DNA of 64,000 bases from Ciborinia camelliae (taxonomy: Eukaryota > Ascomycota > Leotiomycetes > Helotiales > Sclerotiniaceae): assembly GCA_025890175.1 (NCBI GenBank), contig JANPYM010000008.1:2585248-2649247 (forward strand), in the 5' to 3' direction. Positions 32,969-45,712 of the stretch are shown piece after piece. Both the position numbers and the translations under genes were made by a program. The notes below the pieces were generated by a model. That model saw nothing but the letters and a program-made list of their open reading frames with translations, had not been told where the DNA came from and made no database searches. Every line of letters starts with the position of its first letter. Within the stretch, counting starts at the first letter, position 1.

Positions 32969-33634
32969 ATGCCTCCATCTCCAGATCACACGCTTTCAAC
33001 CTGCATTTCCAAACTCAACATAGAAACTGGCAACTCAGATCTTCCAACAACTCCAGAAATGAACTTATATTCCTCACCTGAATCTTCAGCATCACATAAT
33101 TCATTCACTCGATGCACAATAGCAGATCCATCAAGATTCTCCGCCTGGCTGGATGAAATCGGCCCCGAAAACATCAACTCAATAAGCCAACTTGATCTTT
33201 TCCCTTCACAACATCTCGGTCGCATCATCTCACTCCACTCTATCGGCGATGAGATTGGAGATTCCTTCGGAGATGAAGAAACTTTTGCTGAACTCCACGC
33301 CTGGATTGCTCTCCTCCAACGACTTGCGAACGTAGCTACTGGTATTCGTTCTGTCACGGTGTTCTTCGCTGCAGATATATCGGGTAGAGATACACATCGT
33401 TATCGACGGGGAGTTGGCGAATGCCTGGCGTTTATTTGGGCTATTGGAAAGTTTACGAGGTTGGAATGGGTGGATTTGCAGGGGTTCTATCCGGCGCAGT
33501 GGCCATATTATTTGAGGAGTGTGTTGGGTGAGAAGACAAAGATTTACAATACAAATCCGGCACCGGGGTATTTGCTTTGGGAATGGAGAGAAGGGACTGA
33601 GAGATTAGATCCAAAGGAGTATGGATGGCAGTGA
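32969..33634 (+). CDS. Hypothetical protein at the edge of the AT-rich block
   Basis: 221 codons from the first ATG (AAAAAAATGCC). The Ser/Pro-rich N-terminus (about 1-55) is followed by an ordered-looking part with ISQLDLFPSQHLGRIISL, VTVFFAADISG, and FTRLEWVDLQGFYPAQWPYY near the end. No family recognised; soluble, no signal peptide. It is the last gene before the AT-rich block, which begins about 240 bases after its stop. Codon use shows no sign of RIP. Confidence 0.65.
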   Translation: MPPSPDHTLSTCISKLNIETGNSDLPTTPEMNLYSSPESSASHNSFTRCTIADPSRFSAWLDEIGPENINSISQLDLFPSQHLGRIISLHSIGDEIGDSFGDEETFAELHAWIALLQRLANVATGIRSVTVFFAADISGRDTHRYRRGVGECLAFIWAIGKFTRLEWVDLQGFYPAQWPYYLRSVLGEKTKIYNTNPAPGYLLWEWREGTERLDPKEYGWQ

Positions 33635-33879
33635 TCTTATGGGTTGTGATATGGACCTTTGAGATTCTATGTGTTGGAGAGATGGGTGATATAATGGCTA
33701 TTTACGAGTTCAAGCTTTGGCTTTATTGATAATGGGTCTGCACATTGATTTCTGAGAAACGAGTGGACGGTGACTGATTTAATCTACTCATATGCGCGTG
33801 CGATAATATATCTTTGGGATGTAAAACAAAAGTTTTATCCAGTAAAGGCATTAGTATATGGTAGTGAAATAATAACTAA

Positions 33880-35290
33880 TATAAAAAAATATTATTTTAT
33901 TTTTATCTAAAATAATTTATTTTTTTAAAAAAAAAAATTATATTGTCTTATTATATATTTCTTTTTATTATATATATTTTTTTAAATAAAAATATTATAT
34001 TGTCTTATTATATATTTCTTTTTATTATATATATTTTTTTTAATAAAAATAATTTATTTTTTCAAATAAAAAAATTATATTATTTTCTAATGAAAAGAAT
34101 TTACTTTTTTTGAAATAAAAATATTTTTTTCAAATAAATATAATATATTCTTTTTTAATAAAAATAATCTTTTTTTTAATCAAAAATATTACATTTTTTC
34201 TAATTAAAATAATTTACTTTTTTAAAATAAAAATATTATCTTTTCTTTTTTATATATATTCTTTTTTATATATATTCTTTTTTATATATATTCTTTTTTT
34301 TAATAAAAATATTTTTCAATAAAAATAATTTATTTTTTCAAATAAAGATATTATATTATTTTCTAATTAAAAGAATTTAGTTTTTTTGAATAAAAATATT
34401 ATATTTTTTTGAATACAAATAATTTAATTTCTTTAATTAAAATAATTTATTTTTTGAAATAGAATTATTATATTTTTTTTAATTGAAATAATTTGGGGGT
34501 TTTCAAATAAAAAAGATTTATTTTTTAAATAGAAATATGATATTATTTAAAATTAAAATAATCTTTTTTTAAATAAAAATAATATATTTCTTAAAATAAA
34601 ATTATTATATTTTTTTTAATTAAAATTATTATATTTTTTTTAATTAAAATAATTTCATTTTTTTAAATAAAAATATTATATTGTTTAAAATTAAAATAAT
34701 CTTTTTTTAAATAAAAATATTATATTATTTTTTAATTAAAAGAATTTATTTTTTTAATTAAAATAATTTAAAGTTTTTTAAATAAAAACAATTTATTTTT
34801 TTAAATAAAAATATTATATTCTTTTAAATGAAATTAATTTTTAATAAAAATTATTTATTTTTTTAAATAAAAATATTATATTATTTTTTAATTAAAAGAA
34901 TTTATTTTTTAAAATAAAATTATTACATTTCTTTTAAATAAAAATATTATATTGTTTAGAATTAAAATAATCTTTTTTTAAAAAAAAATATTATATTATT
35001 TTTTAATTAAAAGAATTTATTTTTTAAAATAAAATTATTATATTCTTTTTAATTAAAATAATTTGATTTTTTTTAAATAAAAATATTATATCATTTTTTA
35101 ATTAAAAGAATTTATTTTTTAAAATAAAATTATTACATTTCTTTTAATTAAAGTAATTTAAAGTTTTTTAAATAAAAATAATTTAAAGTTTTTTAAATAA
35201 AAATAATTTATTTTTTTAAATAAAAATATTATTATATTTATTGTATATTTTTTTTTTTAATAAAAATAATTCATTTTTTTAAAAAAAAAG
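33880..35290 (+). repeat. AT satellite, forward orientation (cluster 1)
   Basis: Degenerate tandem units of about 45-50 bases built on TTTTTTAAATAAAAATATT and AAAATAATTTATTTTTT. Same family as the cleaner array at 38490-38760. A decayed LTR element inserts just after it (35303). Confidence 0.65.
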
Positions 35291-35302
35291 ATTTTTAATA
35301 AA

Positions 35303-37851
35303 TATTAAAATAATAAATCAATTATTACAATCTAACATTAACTTAATCTAATTTAACTTAACATAACTTAATATAACTATTCTATATCATCTATTATATA
35401 ATTGTAAATTACATATAGCTTTAATTTATAATCTTTTTATTATTTTTATTATTTGCTTTAATTTTATATAAAAATTATTTTTTTAATAAATTATAAACCC
35501 AAATTAATTTTAAAATAAATATAAATATTTTAATTAAATTAATAATTATAAAATAATTTTTTAATTAAATTAATAATTATAAAATAATTATAAATTATTT
35601 AATAAAACCAAATATGAAATATAAATAAAAAAACTATTTATAATTATCTACATTAAAAATATAAATATAAAAAATATTTTATATAAAATTTATCCACAAA
35701 AACTAATAAAATATAACAAATATATTAAATTATATAAAAAACTTTTTTTTCAAAAAAAATAAACCATTTATTAAAAAATAAAAATAATTAATAAAAAATT
35801 ATTATTCTAATCAAAAACTTTATTTTTTTTTACCCCCTTATTAAACATATTTCATAATAATATAAATTCTTTCAAAATTATATTTTATATTTTGATATTA
35901 ATTTTATCTTTTTAATTTACAATTATTTTAAAACTAATATATATAATTTATAATAATCTATAAAACTATACAAATTATTCAATATTAATAATATTAATAA
36001 TATTTTCAAAATCATATTTCATTATATCAATTATTTATATTTTATATTTTTTATATTAATCATTTTTTATTAAAATATTAAAATTCAATATTTAAATTTT
36101 ATTTTATTAAAATATTTTTCGAATTTTTGATTTTGTTATATTAAAATATTATTTAAAAATTTATATATATATAAAATATTAAATATTATATTTTTAATAT
36201 ATTTTATTTTCAAAATTTATTTTATTAAAATATTCTTTTATATTTTAATTTTATTATATTAAAATATTATTTTTTGATTTTAATATATTATAATTGTTTT
36301 GAAATTAATATATAATTTATAATTATTTATAAAAATTTTCAAATTATTTAATATTAAATTTCTTTTATATTATCAATATATATTTCGAATTTTAATATAT
36401 TTTAATAATTAATAATTATTTTGAAATTAATATATTAGTTTATAATTATTTATAAAATTATATATTTAATTTAAATATATTTTATAATATAAAATCGTTA
36501 TATTATTATTATTATTATTATATTATATATTTCAATATTAATATAATAAATTTAAAAAAGTATTGTAATTGTATTATAATTTTATTAAAAATATATTATA
36601 TTAAAAAAAAATTATATTTTGTTTTTTTTATTATAATATATTTATTATTTAATTTTCGAATATTAATAAATTTTTTGATTTATAAAATTTTGAATTTAAA
36701 AAAATATTAAATATATTTTAATTTTTTTAAAAAAATTATTATTTATTTAAAAAAATAATTGATAATTTTGATAGTTTTGTTATATATTTTATATATTTCA
36801 ATTAAATTTGAATTGTTTTTTTAATATTATTTTTTGTATTATAATTTTTTGTATATAATAATTTGATTTTTTTTATTTTATTATATTTAAATTTTTGTTT
36901 TAGAAATATTGTTATTATGAAAAAAAATAAAAGTAGAAAATTTAGAATAAAAAAATTGAAAAAATTAATTATAATATAAATTTTTTTAAAAAAAAATAAA
37001 AGAATTGAAAAAGCTAATTATTTAAAAGAAAATGATAATTAATAAAAAATGATTAGTAGGAGAAAATGATTAATAAAAAAAAATGATTAATAAAAAAAAA
37101 TGATTAATAAAAAAAAATGATTAATAAAAAAAAATGATTAATAAAAAAAAATGATTAATAAAAAAAAATGATTAAAAAAAAAAAAAAAAGAATATTGTAA
37201 TATTAAATAGAAATTAATAGAAAATTGTTATATATATTTTATATTATATTGATTTTAAAAAAAAATAATAATTAATAAAAAAAAACAATTAATAGGAAAA
37301 AGAAAAAAACGTTGTAGTATTAAACAGAAATTAGTAATATTGTGGTATTAGGTAGAAACTAGTAAGAAATCATTGCGTGTGTTCTACACTGTATTGGCCC
37401 TTGAAAAAGGTGATGATTAGTAAGAGAAGACGATTAGTAAAAAAGAGAAAAGAATGCTGTGGTACTAAATAGAAATTAGTAATGTTATAGTATTAAATAG
37501 AAATTAATAAAAAATCGTTGTATATATTTTATACTATATTTGGAATTACATTTTAGGTTTAAACCCGAACGCTATATACATTATATAAAATTGAAATATA
37601 TATTTTAAAAAAGTTACTTTTAATTTATTAACTAACATTTTTATTTTGTATTATTTTTAAGAGAATATTGAAATAATAAATTAAATACTATATTTTAATA
37701 TTAATTTAATTTAATTTAATTTAATATAGCTTAACATAATTACCTTACATCATTTACTATATAATTGTAAATTACGTATAACTTCAATTTACAATCTTTT
37801 TATTATTTCCGCTGTTTATCTTAATTTTATATAGAAATTATTCTTTTAATA
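35303..37851 (+). mobile_element. Decayed LTR retrotransposon (LTR element 1)
   Basis: Two similar 186-bp repeats, 35303-35488 and 37666-37851, lie 2.36 kb apart. Both contain ATATAATTGTAAATTAC followed by a CTTTTTATTATTT stretch. Each starts TATT and ends AATA, as expected for TGTT...AACA after C-to-T / G-to-A decay. The 5-base flanks are identical (ATAAA at 35298-35302 and 37852-37856). A purine run AAGAGAA sits directly before the right copy, where a polypurine tract belongs. The 2.18-kb interior has no surviving ORF. Flanking satellite continues on both sides. The duplication is AT-only and therefore weak alone; equal LTR length and the purine run carry the call. Confidence 0.6.
37067..37184 (+). 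repeat. 17-bp minisatellite
   Basis: Seven copies of ATGATTAATAAAAAAAA with a constant 17-base spacing (ATG at 37083, 37100, 37117, 37134, 37151, 37168; the first at 37067 is one base short). It lies inside LTR element 1. Confidence 0.85.
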
Positions 37852-37856
37852 ATAAA

Positions 37857-39150
37857 TATAATTTATTTTTTAATAAAAATAATTTTTTTTTTATATTATT
37901 TTTATCTAAAATAATTTATTTTTTTAAATAAAAATATTTTATTGTTTTTAATTAAAATAATTTTTTTTTAAATAAAAATATTATATTATTTCAAATTAAA
38001 ATAATTTTTTTTTAAATAAAAATATTATATTATTTCAAATTAAAATAATTTTTTTTTAAATAAAAATATTATATTTCTTTTTAATTATATAATTTTCTTT
38101 TTTTTTTAAAATAATTTATTTTTTGAAATAAAATTATTATATTTTTTTTAATTAAAATAATTTGGTTTTTTTCAAATAAAAATATTATATTGTTTTTAAT
38201 TATATAATTTATTTTCTTATATAAAAATATTATTTCTTTTTATCATATACTTTTTTCTTTTAATAAATATAATTTACTTTTTTAAATAAAAACATTATAT
38301 TTCTTTAAAAAAAAATATTTTTTAATAAAAATAATTTATTTTTTAAATAAAACTAGTTTTTAATAAAAATCATTTATTCTTTTAAATAAAAATATTATAT
38401 TATTTAAAATTAAAATAATATTTTTTTAAATACAAAAGTTATATTTTTTTTTATCATATACTTTTTTTTTAATAAAAATAATTTACTTTTTTCAATAAAA
38501 ATATTATATTATTTTTATTTAAAATAATTTTTTTTTTTAAATAAAAATATTATATTATTTTTATTTAAAATAATGTATTTTTTTTAAATAAAAATATTAT
38601 ATTATTTTTATTTAAAATAATGGATTTTTTTTAAATAAAAATATTATATTATTTTTATTTAAAATAATGTATTTTTTTTAAATAAAAATATTATATTATT
38701 TTTATTTAAAATAATTCTTTTTTTTAAATAAAAATATTATATTATTTTCCAATTAAAAGAATTTCCTTTTTTTAAATAAAAATATTATATTTTTTCGAAT
38801 AAAAATAATTTGATTTTTTTAATTAAAATAATTTATTTTTTGAAATAAAATTATTATATTTTTTTAAATAAAAATATTCTTTTTTTCAAATAACAATAAT
38901 TTAATTTTTTAAATAAAAATATTGTATTTCTTTTTAATTATATAATTTATTTTTTCAAATAAAAATGATTTATTTTTTAATAAAAATAATTTATTTTTTA
39001 AATAAAAATATTATATTCTTTTCTAATTAAAAGAATTTACCTTTTTAAATAAAAATATTATATTTTTTTAAATAAAAATAATTTAATTTTTTTAATTAAA
39101 ATAATTTATTTTTTAAAATAAAAATATTTTTTTTAAATAAATATAATATA
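37857..39150 (+). repeat. AT satellite, forward orientation (cluster 2), with six clean 47-48-bp units
   Basis: Between 38490 and 38760 six nearly identical units follow one another, each made of AAATAAAAATATTATATT, then ATTTTTATTTAAAATAAT and a T-run. The rest of the cluster is the same unit in degenerate form. Confidence 0.75.
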
Positions 39151-39830
39151 TTAAAAATCGTTAATACGGTTGAGTATAGCCTAGTATATATAATTGCTTA
39201 TTTAAAAGCTTTCTAATAAAACCTATAATTCTACAATTAATCAATCAATTTTTAATTTTATAAACCTTTTTATTATAATCTAAATTTTAACAAATTATAA
39301 ATTTAGTTGTCAATTATATAGCTACTAATTTGGAAAAAGTTTATAGTTTTATTAAATATTAAAATAAATATTTATATTAAACAACGATTTGAATATATTT
39401 TATTTCGATAATTTTGAATTTTTAAATTATAATAATTTCAAATTGATAATTTTGTTAAATATTAAAATAAACATTTATATTAATAATAATATATTTTATT
39501 TTGATTTAATAATAATTTGATAATTTTATTAAATTTTAAAATGAATATTTATATTAATAATATAGTAAAAAGAAATTCTTTTATAAAAAATAAAAATTAA
39601 AATAATTAAAAAGTTAAAACTAGGATTAATAAGCTTTATTATAATTTTTTTATATAAAGAAGTATATTGAAAATTGTTAATATAATTTAATATAATTAAT
39701 TTAATATAGTTTAGTATATATAATTGTTTATTTAAAAGTTTTTTTAATAAAATTTATAATTTTATAATTAATCAATTAATTTTTAATTTTATAAATCTTT
39801 TTATTATAATCTTAATTTTAATATAATATA
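39150..39830 (-). repeat. Two inverted copies of dispersed repeat R2
   Basis: 39150-39600 and about 39655-39830 match, in reverse complement, the R2 sequence seen right of the gene island (for example 58370-58720): AACTTTTAAATAAACAATT appears here as its complement, with the same order of flanking words (TATAATTTATTAAAATT; TAATTAATTAAT). Confidence 0.6.
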
Positions 39831-40577
39831 TTTTTTTTTAATAAAAATAATCTTTTTTTTAAATAAAAATATTATATTTTTTTTAATTAAAATATTATAT
39901 TTTTTTATTATATATTTTATTTATTTGAATAAAAATAATTTACTTTTTTAAATAAAAATATTATTTATATTAATAAGTGTAAGATTTAATATTATAAACG
40001 AATATATATATAAATTAAAACTAATAATATTAATAATATTTTTAAATATTAATTTATAAAAAAATTTATATTAAAAAATGTATCTAAAACAATACAAATT
40101 TCTCTACAAATTCTTATTTTCAATATAAAAACGTTCAAATTAAAAAAACATTTTTAAATTAATATTATTTTAAACAAATAAATATTTCAAAATTAAAATT
40201 TTTTTTAAAAAAAACAAAATCAAACAAAATCAAAAAAATAATTTTTCAAATAAAAATTTATTATTATTTAATTATTAATTCAAATATAATTAATTTTTTG
40301 AATTTTTGAATTTTTTAATAAAAAAAACAATTAATTTATTTTTTTATATTATAAAAATAATTTTTGTAATAAAAAACAGTTTTTCAATTTTAATAGATAT
40401 ATTTGAAATATTTAATAAATTAATAATTATTTTATTAAAATTTGAAAAAAATGTTTGTTATATAGATTTTTATTATTATATTAAAATATTTTTTATTTTT
40501 TCGAAAAATGATATTGCAAAGTATTTTGTATATTTATTTATTAAAATGTGGAAGGTTTTTTTAATTTGTAAATATAT

Positions 40578-41054
40578 TGTCAGGGTGTGGATCCAGCGGA
40601 TCCACTGATTCCATAGAAGTGGGTCCCTGACAGGGTTCATATAGTAGAACAACTATTTCAGAACAATCTGGAATACTTTATGCTTTTGTAGTGTAATGGT
40701 AAAATTGTTTATTTTTAATATTGTATTTCAGATTAATTGATTGATATATTTTAAGATTAATTTTTAGCGAGGATATATTATTTCGAATTATTTATTTAAT
40801 TCAATTGTAATTATAAATGTTTTTTATTTTTGTTGTGTAAACTTATTTTTGTTTTGATTTGGTGGATCTTTGAATTAAGGGGTTCAAGTTAAGATGGGGG
40901 TGAGTGTCAAAATGTGCAAATCTATAAAATGGATTTATACTAGTTTTATAGAGTAGGGCTCTGACAGGGTTCATATAGTAGAATAATTATTCCAAAACAA
41001 TCTGGAATATTCTACATTTTTGTGGTGCAGTGGTAAAGTTGTTCATCCCTAATA
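40578..41054 (+). mobile_element. Miniature LTR element, TRIM family A, copy 1
   Basis: Left LTR 40578-40720, right LTR 40905-41054, both containing GACAGGGTTCATATAGTAGA, then CAATCTGGAATA and a GTAATGGTAAA/GCAGTGGTAAA motif near the end. LTRs begin TGTCA and end TAATA (TAACA in copy 2). A polypurine tract AAGATGGGGGTGAG (40891-40904) abuts the right LTR. TATAT flanks both sides, which is weak evidence in this AT-rich setting. The interior is only 184 bp and cannot code for a protein. Such elements move with proteins from a full-length relative. Confidence 0.8.
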
Positions 41055-41649
41055 TATATAATATATATATTTTTTAAAAAGAATTTTTTATACAGTATAT
41101 AAATAAATTCAAAATTAGTATTTAATTTATATTATTTATTTTAAAATATTTCGATTTTTTATTAATTAGAAATATTTTTTTAGAATTTTTCAAAATAGTT
41201 TTATTTTTGAATAAAATCTATTATAATAATAGTAATATAAAAAAAGATTAAATCTGATAATTCATAGTATTTTTCGAATTTCGCCTATCTGAAATTGCAG
41301 TTAAAGTCTATAAATATATTATTTACATATTCGATCTAATATAAATAAAAATTAATATTAAAAAATTATTAAATAAAAAGCAAAAAAACAAAATATACAA
41401 ATATAAAATATACAAGCATAAAATATAAAATACAATTAACCTTTTTATTTTTAAAATGAAATAATAAAAATTTTATTATAAACAATACTCTTTTTAAAAT
41501 AATTAAATTTCTTTTAATAAACTCTATTACATTTTTTAATACTTTTAAAAAATAATAAATCGATTTAAATTAATTTTAATCTTTAAATTCAAATTTTAAA
41601 TTAATAAAAATATTATTAAAATATTGAATTTATTATTTCTAATATATAT

Positions 41650-41827
41650 TGTTGAGAGTAGCCAGGGCCGTATGAGCCGTACGGACCGCGAAGCGGCCCG
41701 TAGGCCTAATACGGTCTAGCGCCCTATCTCAAGCTTAAATAGTATACAAGGTTCAATCTTAGTTCTATAGTAATTTCAAATAACATCACACAACTTGCAC
41801 CTTCACGTGACCTATCTAATTACAACA
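41650..41827. mobile_element. Solo LTR 1
   Basis: A 178-bp GC-richer island in AT-rich DNA that starts TGTTGAGAGTAGCC and ends CTAATTACAACA, flanked by TATAT on both sides. It includes a palindromic GC-rich part (CCGTACGG, GCGAAGCGGCC) and a TATA-like TTAAATAGTATA. The termini are those of an LTR. No partner copy is present in the window. Confidence 0.6.
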
Positions 41828-43639
41828 TATATTATATACTTTAAAATAAAAAAAAATTCTTTACTATATTATTAAAAAAGTTTTATCGAATTTTATTATC
41901 CCTTTAAATATATTTATCAACAAATTAATTTTATTATTATTATAATTATAATAATATATTTAATTTAATAATAAAATTATAATATTTATTAAAAACCCTT
42001 TTTTTTTTATTTTTTTTATTTTATAAAAATAATTAAATTAATTTTTGTATATATAATTTTAATATTTATATTAATTAAAAATATATTATCCCATATCTAT
42101 TTATTTATATAATTAAAAAAAAATGTTTTTATAAAAAGATTAATTATATACATATTATATCAAATTCGATTTTAAATAAAATTCCAATCAATATTAAATT
42201 TATCATTTAAATCTATAAAAATAATTAATTAAAATAATTAAAAAAAAAGTGGGAAAATATTAAATAAAAAATATTAATAAAAAATATTATAATTAATTAT
42301 ATTATTTATAATTAATATCTTAAAGTTTGAGGCAAATTTTTAATCTTCAATTTTATTAATAAACATATTAATAAAACTTTTATTAATATAATATTTATTA
42401 ATCTTTTTAAAAAAAAATAATTGTATATAATTTCCTGTTTTTATTAATAAATTAAGTTTTACTAACAAATATGGAAATATTTATAAAAAATGTTTATTTA
42501 TTGTAAATAATATAAATTTTGTTTTTAGTAGAATACAATTTTTGTTTGATTCTAGATTTATAATTCTCAAAAGTATAATAAATTTATTTGATAATGGTAT
42601 AATGTAAAACAAAAATTTAGATATTAATTTGTTTATTTAAATAAATAAATATAACTTTGAATTTATTGCATTCAAATAAATTAAATAAAAAAAAAGCAAT
42701 AAACAAATAATCGAATTATAAAAATCTTGAAAATATAAAAATTAATAATATATTTATTAAATAAATAATTAAAATCGCTTTTTTTATTAATTATTTTTTT
42801 ATATTTAAAATTAATTAGATTATATATATTCAAAAAAATTTATTTAATAGTAACTTAAACTCGTTATCGCTATCTTTTGCAAAAAAGATTTTATTGATTT
42901 AATATATAATACAAATTTTATTAATTTCAAAATATTAAGTTTTATAATAATTACACCTTTATTAAATATGTTTTTTAGAATTGAAATATATAATTTGAAG
43001 ATTTTTATTAAATATATATTTTTATACTTATATTTATTAATAATATACTAAAATAATTATTTGATTAATAAATATATCAAAATTTTTAATTGAAAAAAAT
43101 TGATTGAAAAATACAGAATTCTTTTAGAAATCTAAAAAAATAAATGATAAAAATAAATTATATTATTTTCGATAATAAAAATATTATAAAATTTAAAATT
43201 AACATTATTAAAAATATTAAATATATAAATAAATAGTATTTTAAAAAAATAATATAATTAAAATAAAAATTTAAAAATAATTTTAATAAAATAAAAGATT
43301 TGATAATTTTAAATATATAATTATTTTTAAAAAGTAATATTGGATTTTTTTTTAAACTTTAAAATTATAAAGAATTTTAATTTAATATTATTATGAAATC
43401 GATAAAATTGAATTTTAATTAAAAAAATATATATAATTAATATGTTAAATTAAATAATATAATAATATTAATATTTTTAAAAATTGAATATATAAATTAA
43501 TAAAAATATATTTATACAATATTTATTATATTAATAAAATATTAATATTTTAATATTTTTTTAATAGTATATAGTTTTATTAAAATATATACTATTTTTA
43601 ATAATATAGAATTTTATATTAATTATTAAAATATTTTCA

Positions 43640-44272
43640 AGAAATTCCATACTTACCATCAAAATGGGGGGTATAGGAAATACTGAAAATATTAATGCCT
43701 CCACTGGTTTTATCTGACGTTAAGTGATGAAATGCTGGGTGATTAGACGAAGAGACTACTAGTAAATGCTACCATTAACCGTTACGAACAAGTGCGGGTG
43801 CCATTTTAACTTGAATTTACTTCCAGGGATCGTCATCGATATTTTAGTTCATGGCATCTAGTTCATTGCACGGTGCGCCCCTTAGTGTCTCCGGAACCCT
43901 CGGAATGACTCAGAATTGTTCCTCCCAAACCGAATGCAGTAATAGAGGAGTTAATCAATTAAATTTTCGGAGCTGAGTTGAATTGAAAACGTTCGGACTC
44001 TAATGTTTGGTTATTGCCATTATCTATACCACCACCTACAGGATTGAAAACGACAATCTATCCACCCCACTTCTCAATTAATTCAGTCGCCGTGCAGTTA
44101 CGGGAGTAGTATACGGCATATCTTCTATACGCCTTACTTTAGTAAGGTATATATATATAACCTTATTCTATATACAGTTTAATATATATATATTACCATA
44201 AGTACTACAGCTATTTACAGATAGGTATTGATATAATATAAAAGGTTTAATATCAACCGTCATAATACTAAC
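43640..44272. other. Left margin of gene island, no gene seen
   Basis: Normal composition resumes here. 44140-44250 is TA-rich (TATATATA runs) and probably the 3' end of the 2EXR gene. Nothing coding. Confidence 0.4.
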
Positions 44273-45523
44273 TTACACTACTCCCATCACTTCCGCCGTA
44301 TACAGCTTTGCGCATTTTTCAATATGTTGACCGACTGAAGAATCCTTAGACTTATCTCTTGCTTCATAGGTTTTAGGGAGATCCTTCGCCCAATATGCCT
44401 CTGTATATGGAATCCACTCTCTCTCAAGACCTTCCCAATTCTCAGTGAAACAAGAAGGCGCCGTAGGTTGTAAGATCGCAAAATTGATTTCAGGTGGCGT
44501 CCAGGTAGTATAATCCGGATCTCCGGGAAATGTATTTCTCACTGACTTCAAGTCGTGAAAATCTTCTTGGAGCCAATCCTTCAAGAATTCAATTTCATTT
44601 TCGTCGTCGTCAGGTTCCCACCAGTAGGCCCCTTTAATCTTGTCGAATTGTACTAGTGCTAGTCCACAATTACCATCGAGACTGTATCTGTGCTTATCAT
44701 CGAGATCTTTGATAGCTTTGTATGATCCTATCATATAGGGTTCGATGCCAATACTATCATTGGCATTGCATCTCCACATATCAATTTTTTGAGGTAAAGG
44801 ATCCCAGATATCGGTTTCTTCATATTTTTTCTGTGACAACCACTTGAAGAACCTCTCATTCTCAAATTCCACAAGGTCATTGCACACTTCTTTATCATTA
44901 GGATACCTATATTGATTGATGAAAATGCTAGGATGGCGAGTGTTGATTTCATTGCCATCCCGCCAAGTGTCCATAATCCGAGTAAATACCAGTCGTTGCA
45001 GTTGGGGCAATCGTGAAACCATGGCAGCAGGAGTACATTCTTTTCTGCGCGTACAAAAATAACAGCGTGAATTGGACCAGCAATCATAGTCAATTGCAAG
45101 ATATTTCAACTTCTGACGACAATTTTCCTTCTCCAATGCGTGAAGAAACCCGGTATTATGTAAATGGCCAACTCTTTCTCCGATGAATATGATATCTTTC
45201 TCCCAATTTACCCATTGCCCAAAACATTTTGATCGTCTTTTAAGGGAGATTCCTCTAGATTCACGATTGACCAGAGCAAGCGGGGGGCCAAAACATTTCC
45301 TTTTGCAGCGGCAGGGTATCGCATACCATTCAAAAGAGGAAGGGACACCACTATTGTCGTAATGATCTGGTAAATTGCAAACTTCGATGACGTGACCCGA
45401 TTGCAACTCTTCAGCAGCATTCCAGATCATAATCCTCACTTCAGTGGGAAGACGACCAAAGGAGTGGAAGGTCGACGGTGGTGGTTGAGATGGTTGAGAT
45501 GGTTGATAAGTTACTTCGCTCAT
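44273..45523 (-). CDS. 2EXR-domain protein
   Basis: 416 residues from the ATG at 45523. After a Gln/Pro/Ser-rich leader the 2EXR start appears at about residues 19-35 (FHSFGRLPTEVRIMIW), with the second element PPLALVNRESRGISLKR some 60 residues on, the usual spacing. The rest holds Cys clusters (CRCKRKC; CYFCTRRKEC) and many Trp residues. No membrane segment or signal peptide. The family function is unknown. The frame is intact although the gene sits in a 4.8-kb island between two decayed blocks, which suggests selection or recent arrival. It shares only the domain with the 2EXR gene at the left edge. Confidence 0.85.
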   Translation of the reverse strand: MSEVTYQPSQPSQPPPSTFHSFGRLPTEVRIMIWNAAEELQSGHVIEVCNLPDHYDNSGVPSSFEWYAIPCRCKRKCFGPPLALVNRESRGISLKRRSKCFGQWVNWEKDIIFIGERVGHLHNTGFLHALEKENCRQKLKYLAIDYDCWSNSRCYFCTRRKECTPAAMVSRLPQLQRLVFTRIMDTWRDGNEINTRHPSIFINQYRYPNDKEVCNDLVEFENERFFKWLSQKKYEETDIWDPLPQKIDMWRCNANDSIGIEPYMIGSYKAIKDLDDKHRYSLDGNCGLALVQFDKIKGAYWWEPDDDENEIEFLKDWLQEDFHDLKSVRNTFPGDPDYTTWTPPEINFAILQPTAPSCFTENWEGLEREWIPYTEAYWAKDLPKTYEARDKSKDSSVGQHIEKCAKLYTAEVMGVV

Positions 45524-45712
45524 TTTGAGTGCCCCTTGGCTGGTTAAAACCACGATGAGCGTGAGGATTAAATTGATGATCTTTTACATGTGTCGTTGAA
45601 ACAATTGTGTAGTTGAAACAATGAATGTGGCTTTGTAACGGTTCGGGATGTTGATAACAAAGAAGATGACGTCAGTCAACCAATGAGAATGAGTCAGTAA
45701 CCTTGGAATGAA

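Larger units (their letters stand above)
33880..43640. repeat. Left AT-rich, RIP-like block
   Basis: Base composition drops abruptly at about 33880 to almost pure A/T and recovers abruptly at about 43640. The sequence is dominated by TpA-rich words. The only GC-richer islands are small insertions (40578-41054, 41650-41827) and part of 37300-37570. No intact gene; the longest ORF (40306-40608) is Ile/Phe/Lys-rich noise. This is what RIP followed by heterochromatin maintenance leaves in ascomycetes; the mechanism is inferred from composition. Confidence 0.8.

Noticed and set aside
37067..37184. Regular 17-bp repeats considered as a CRISPR-like array
   Set aside because: No unique spacers between units, and the genome is eukaryotic; this is a minisatellite.
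40306..40608. 100-codon ORF in the left AT block
   Set aside because: Ile/Phe/Lys-only composition expected from A/T noise; it also runs into TRIM A copy 1.
40975..41054. Possible Pol III gene: GGTTCATATAG and GGTGCAGTGG look like B and A boxes
   Set aside because: The boxes are in the wrong order for a tRNA and no cloverleaf can be drawn.
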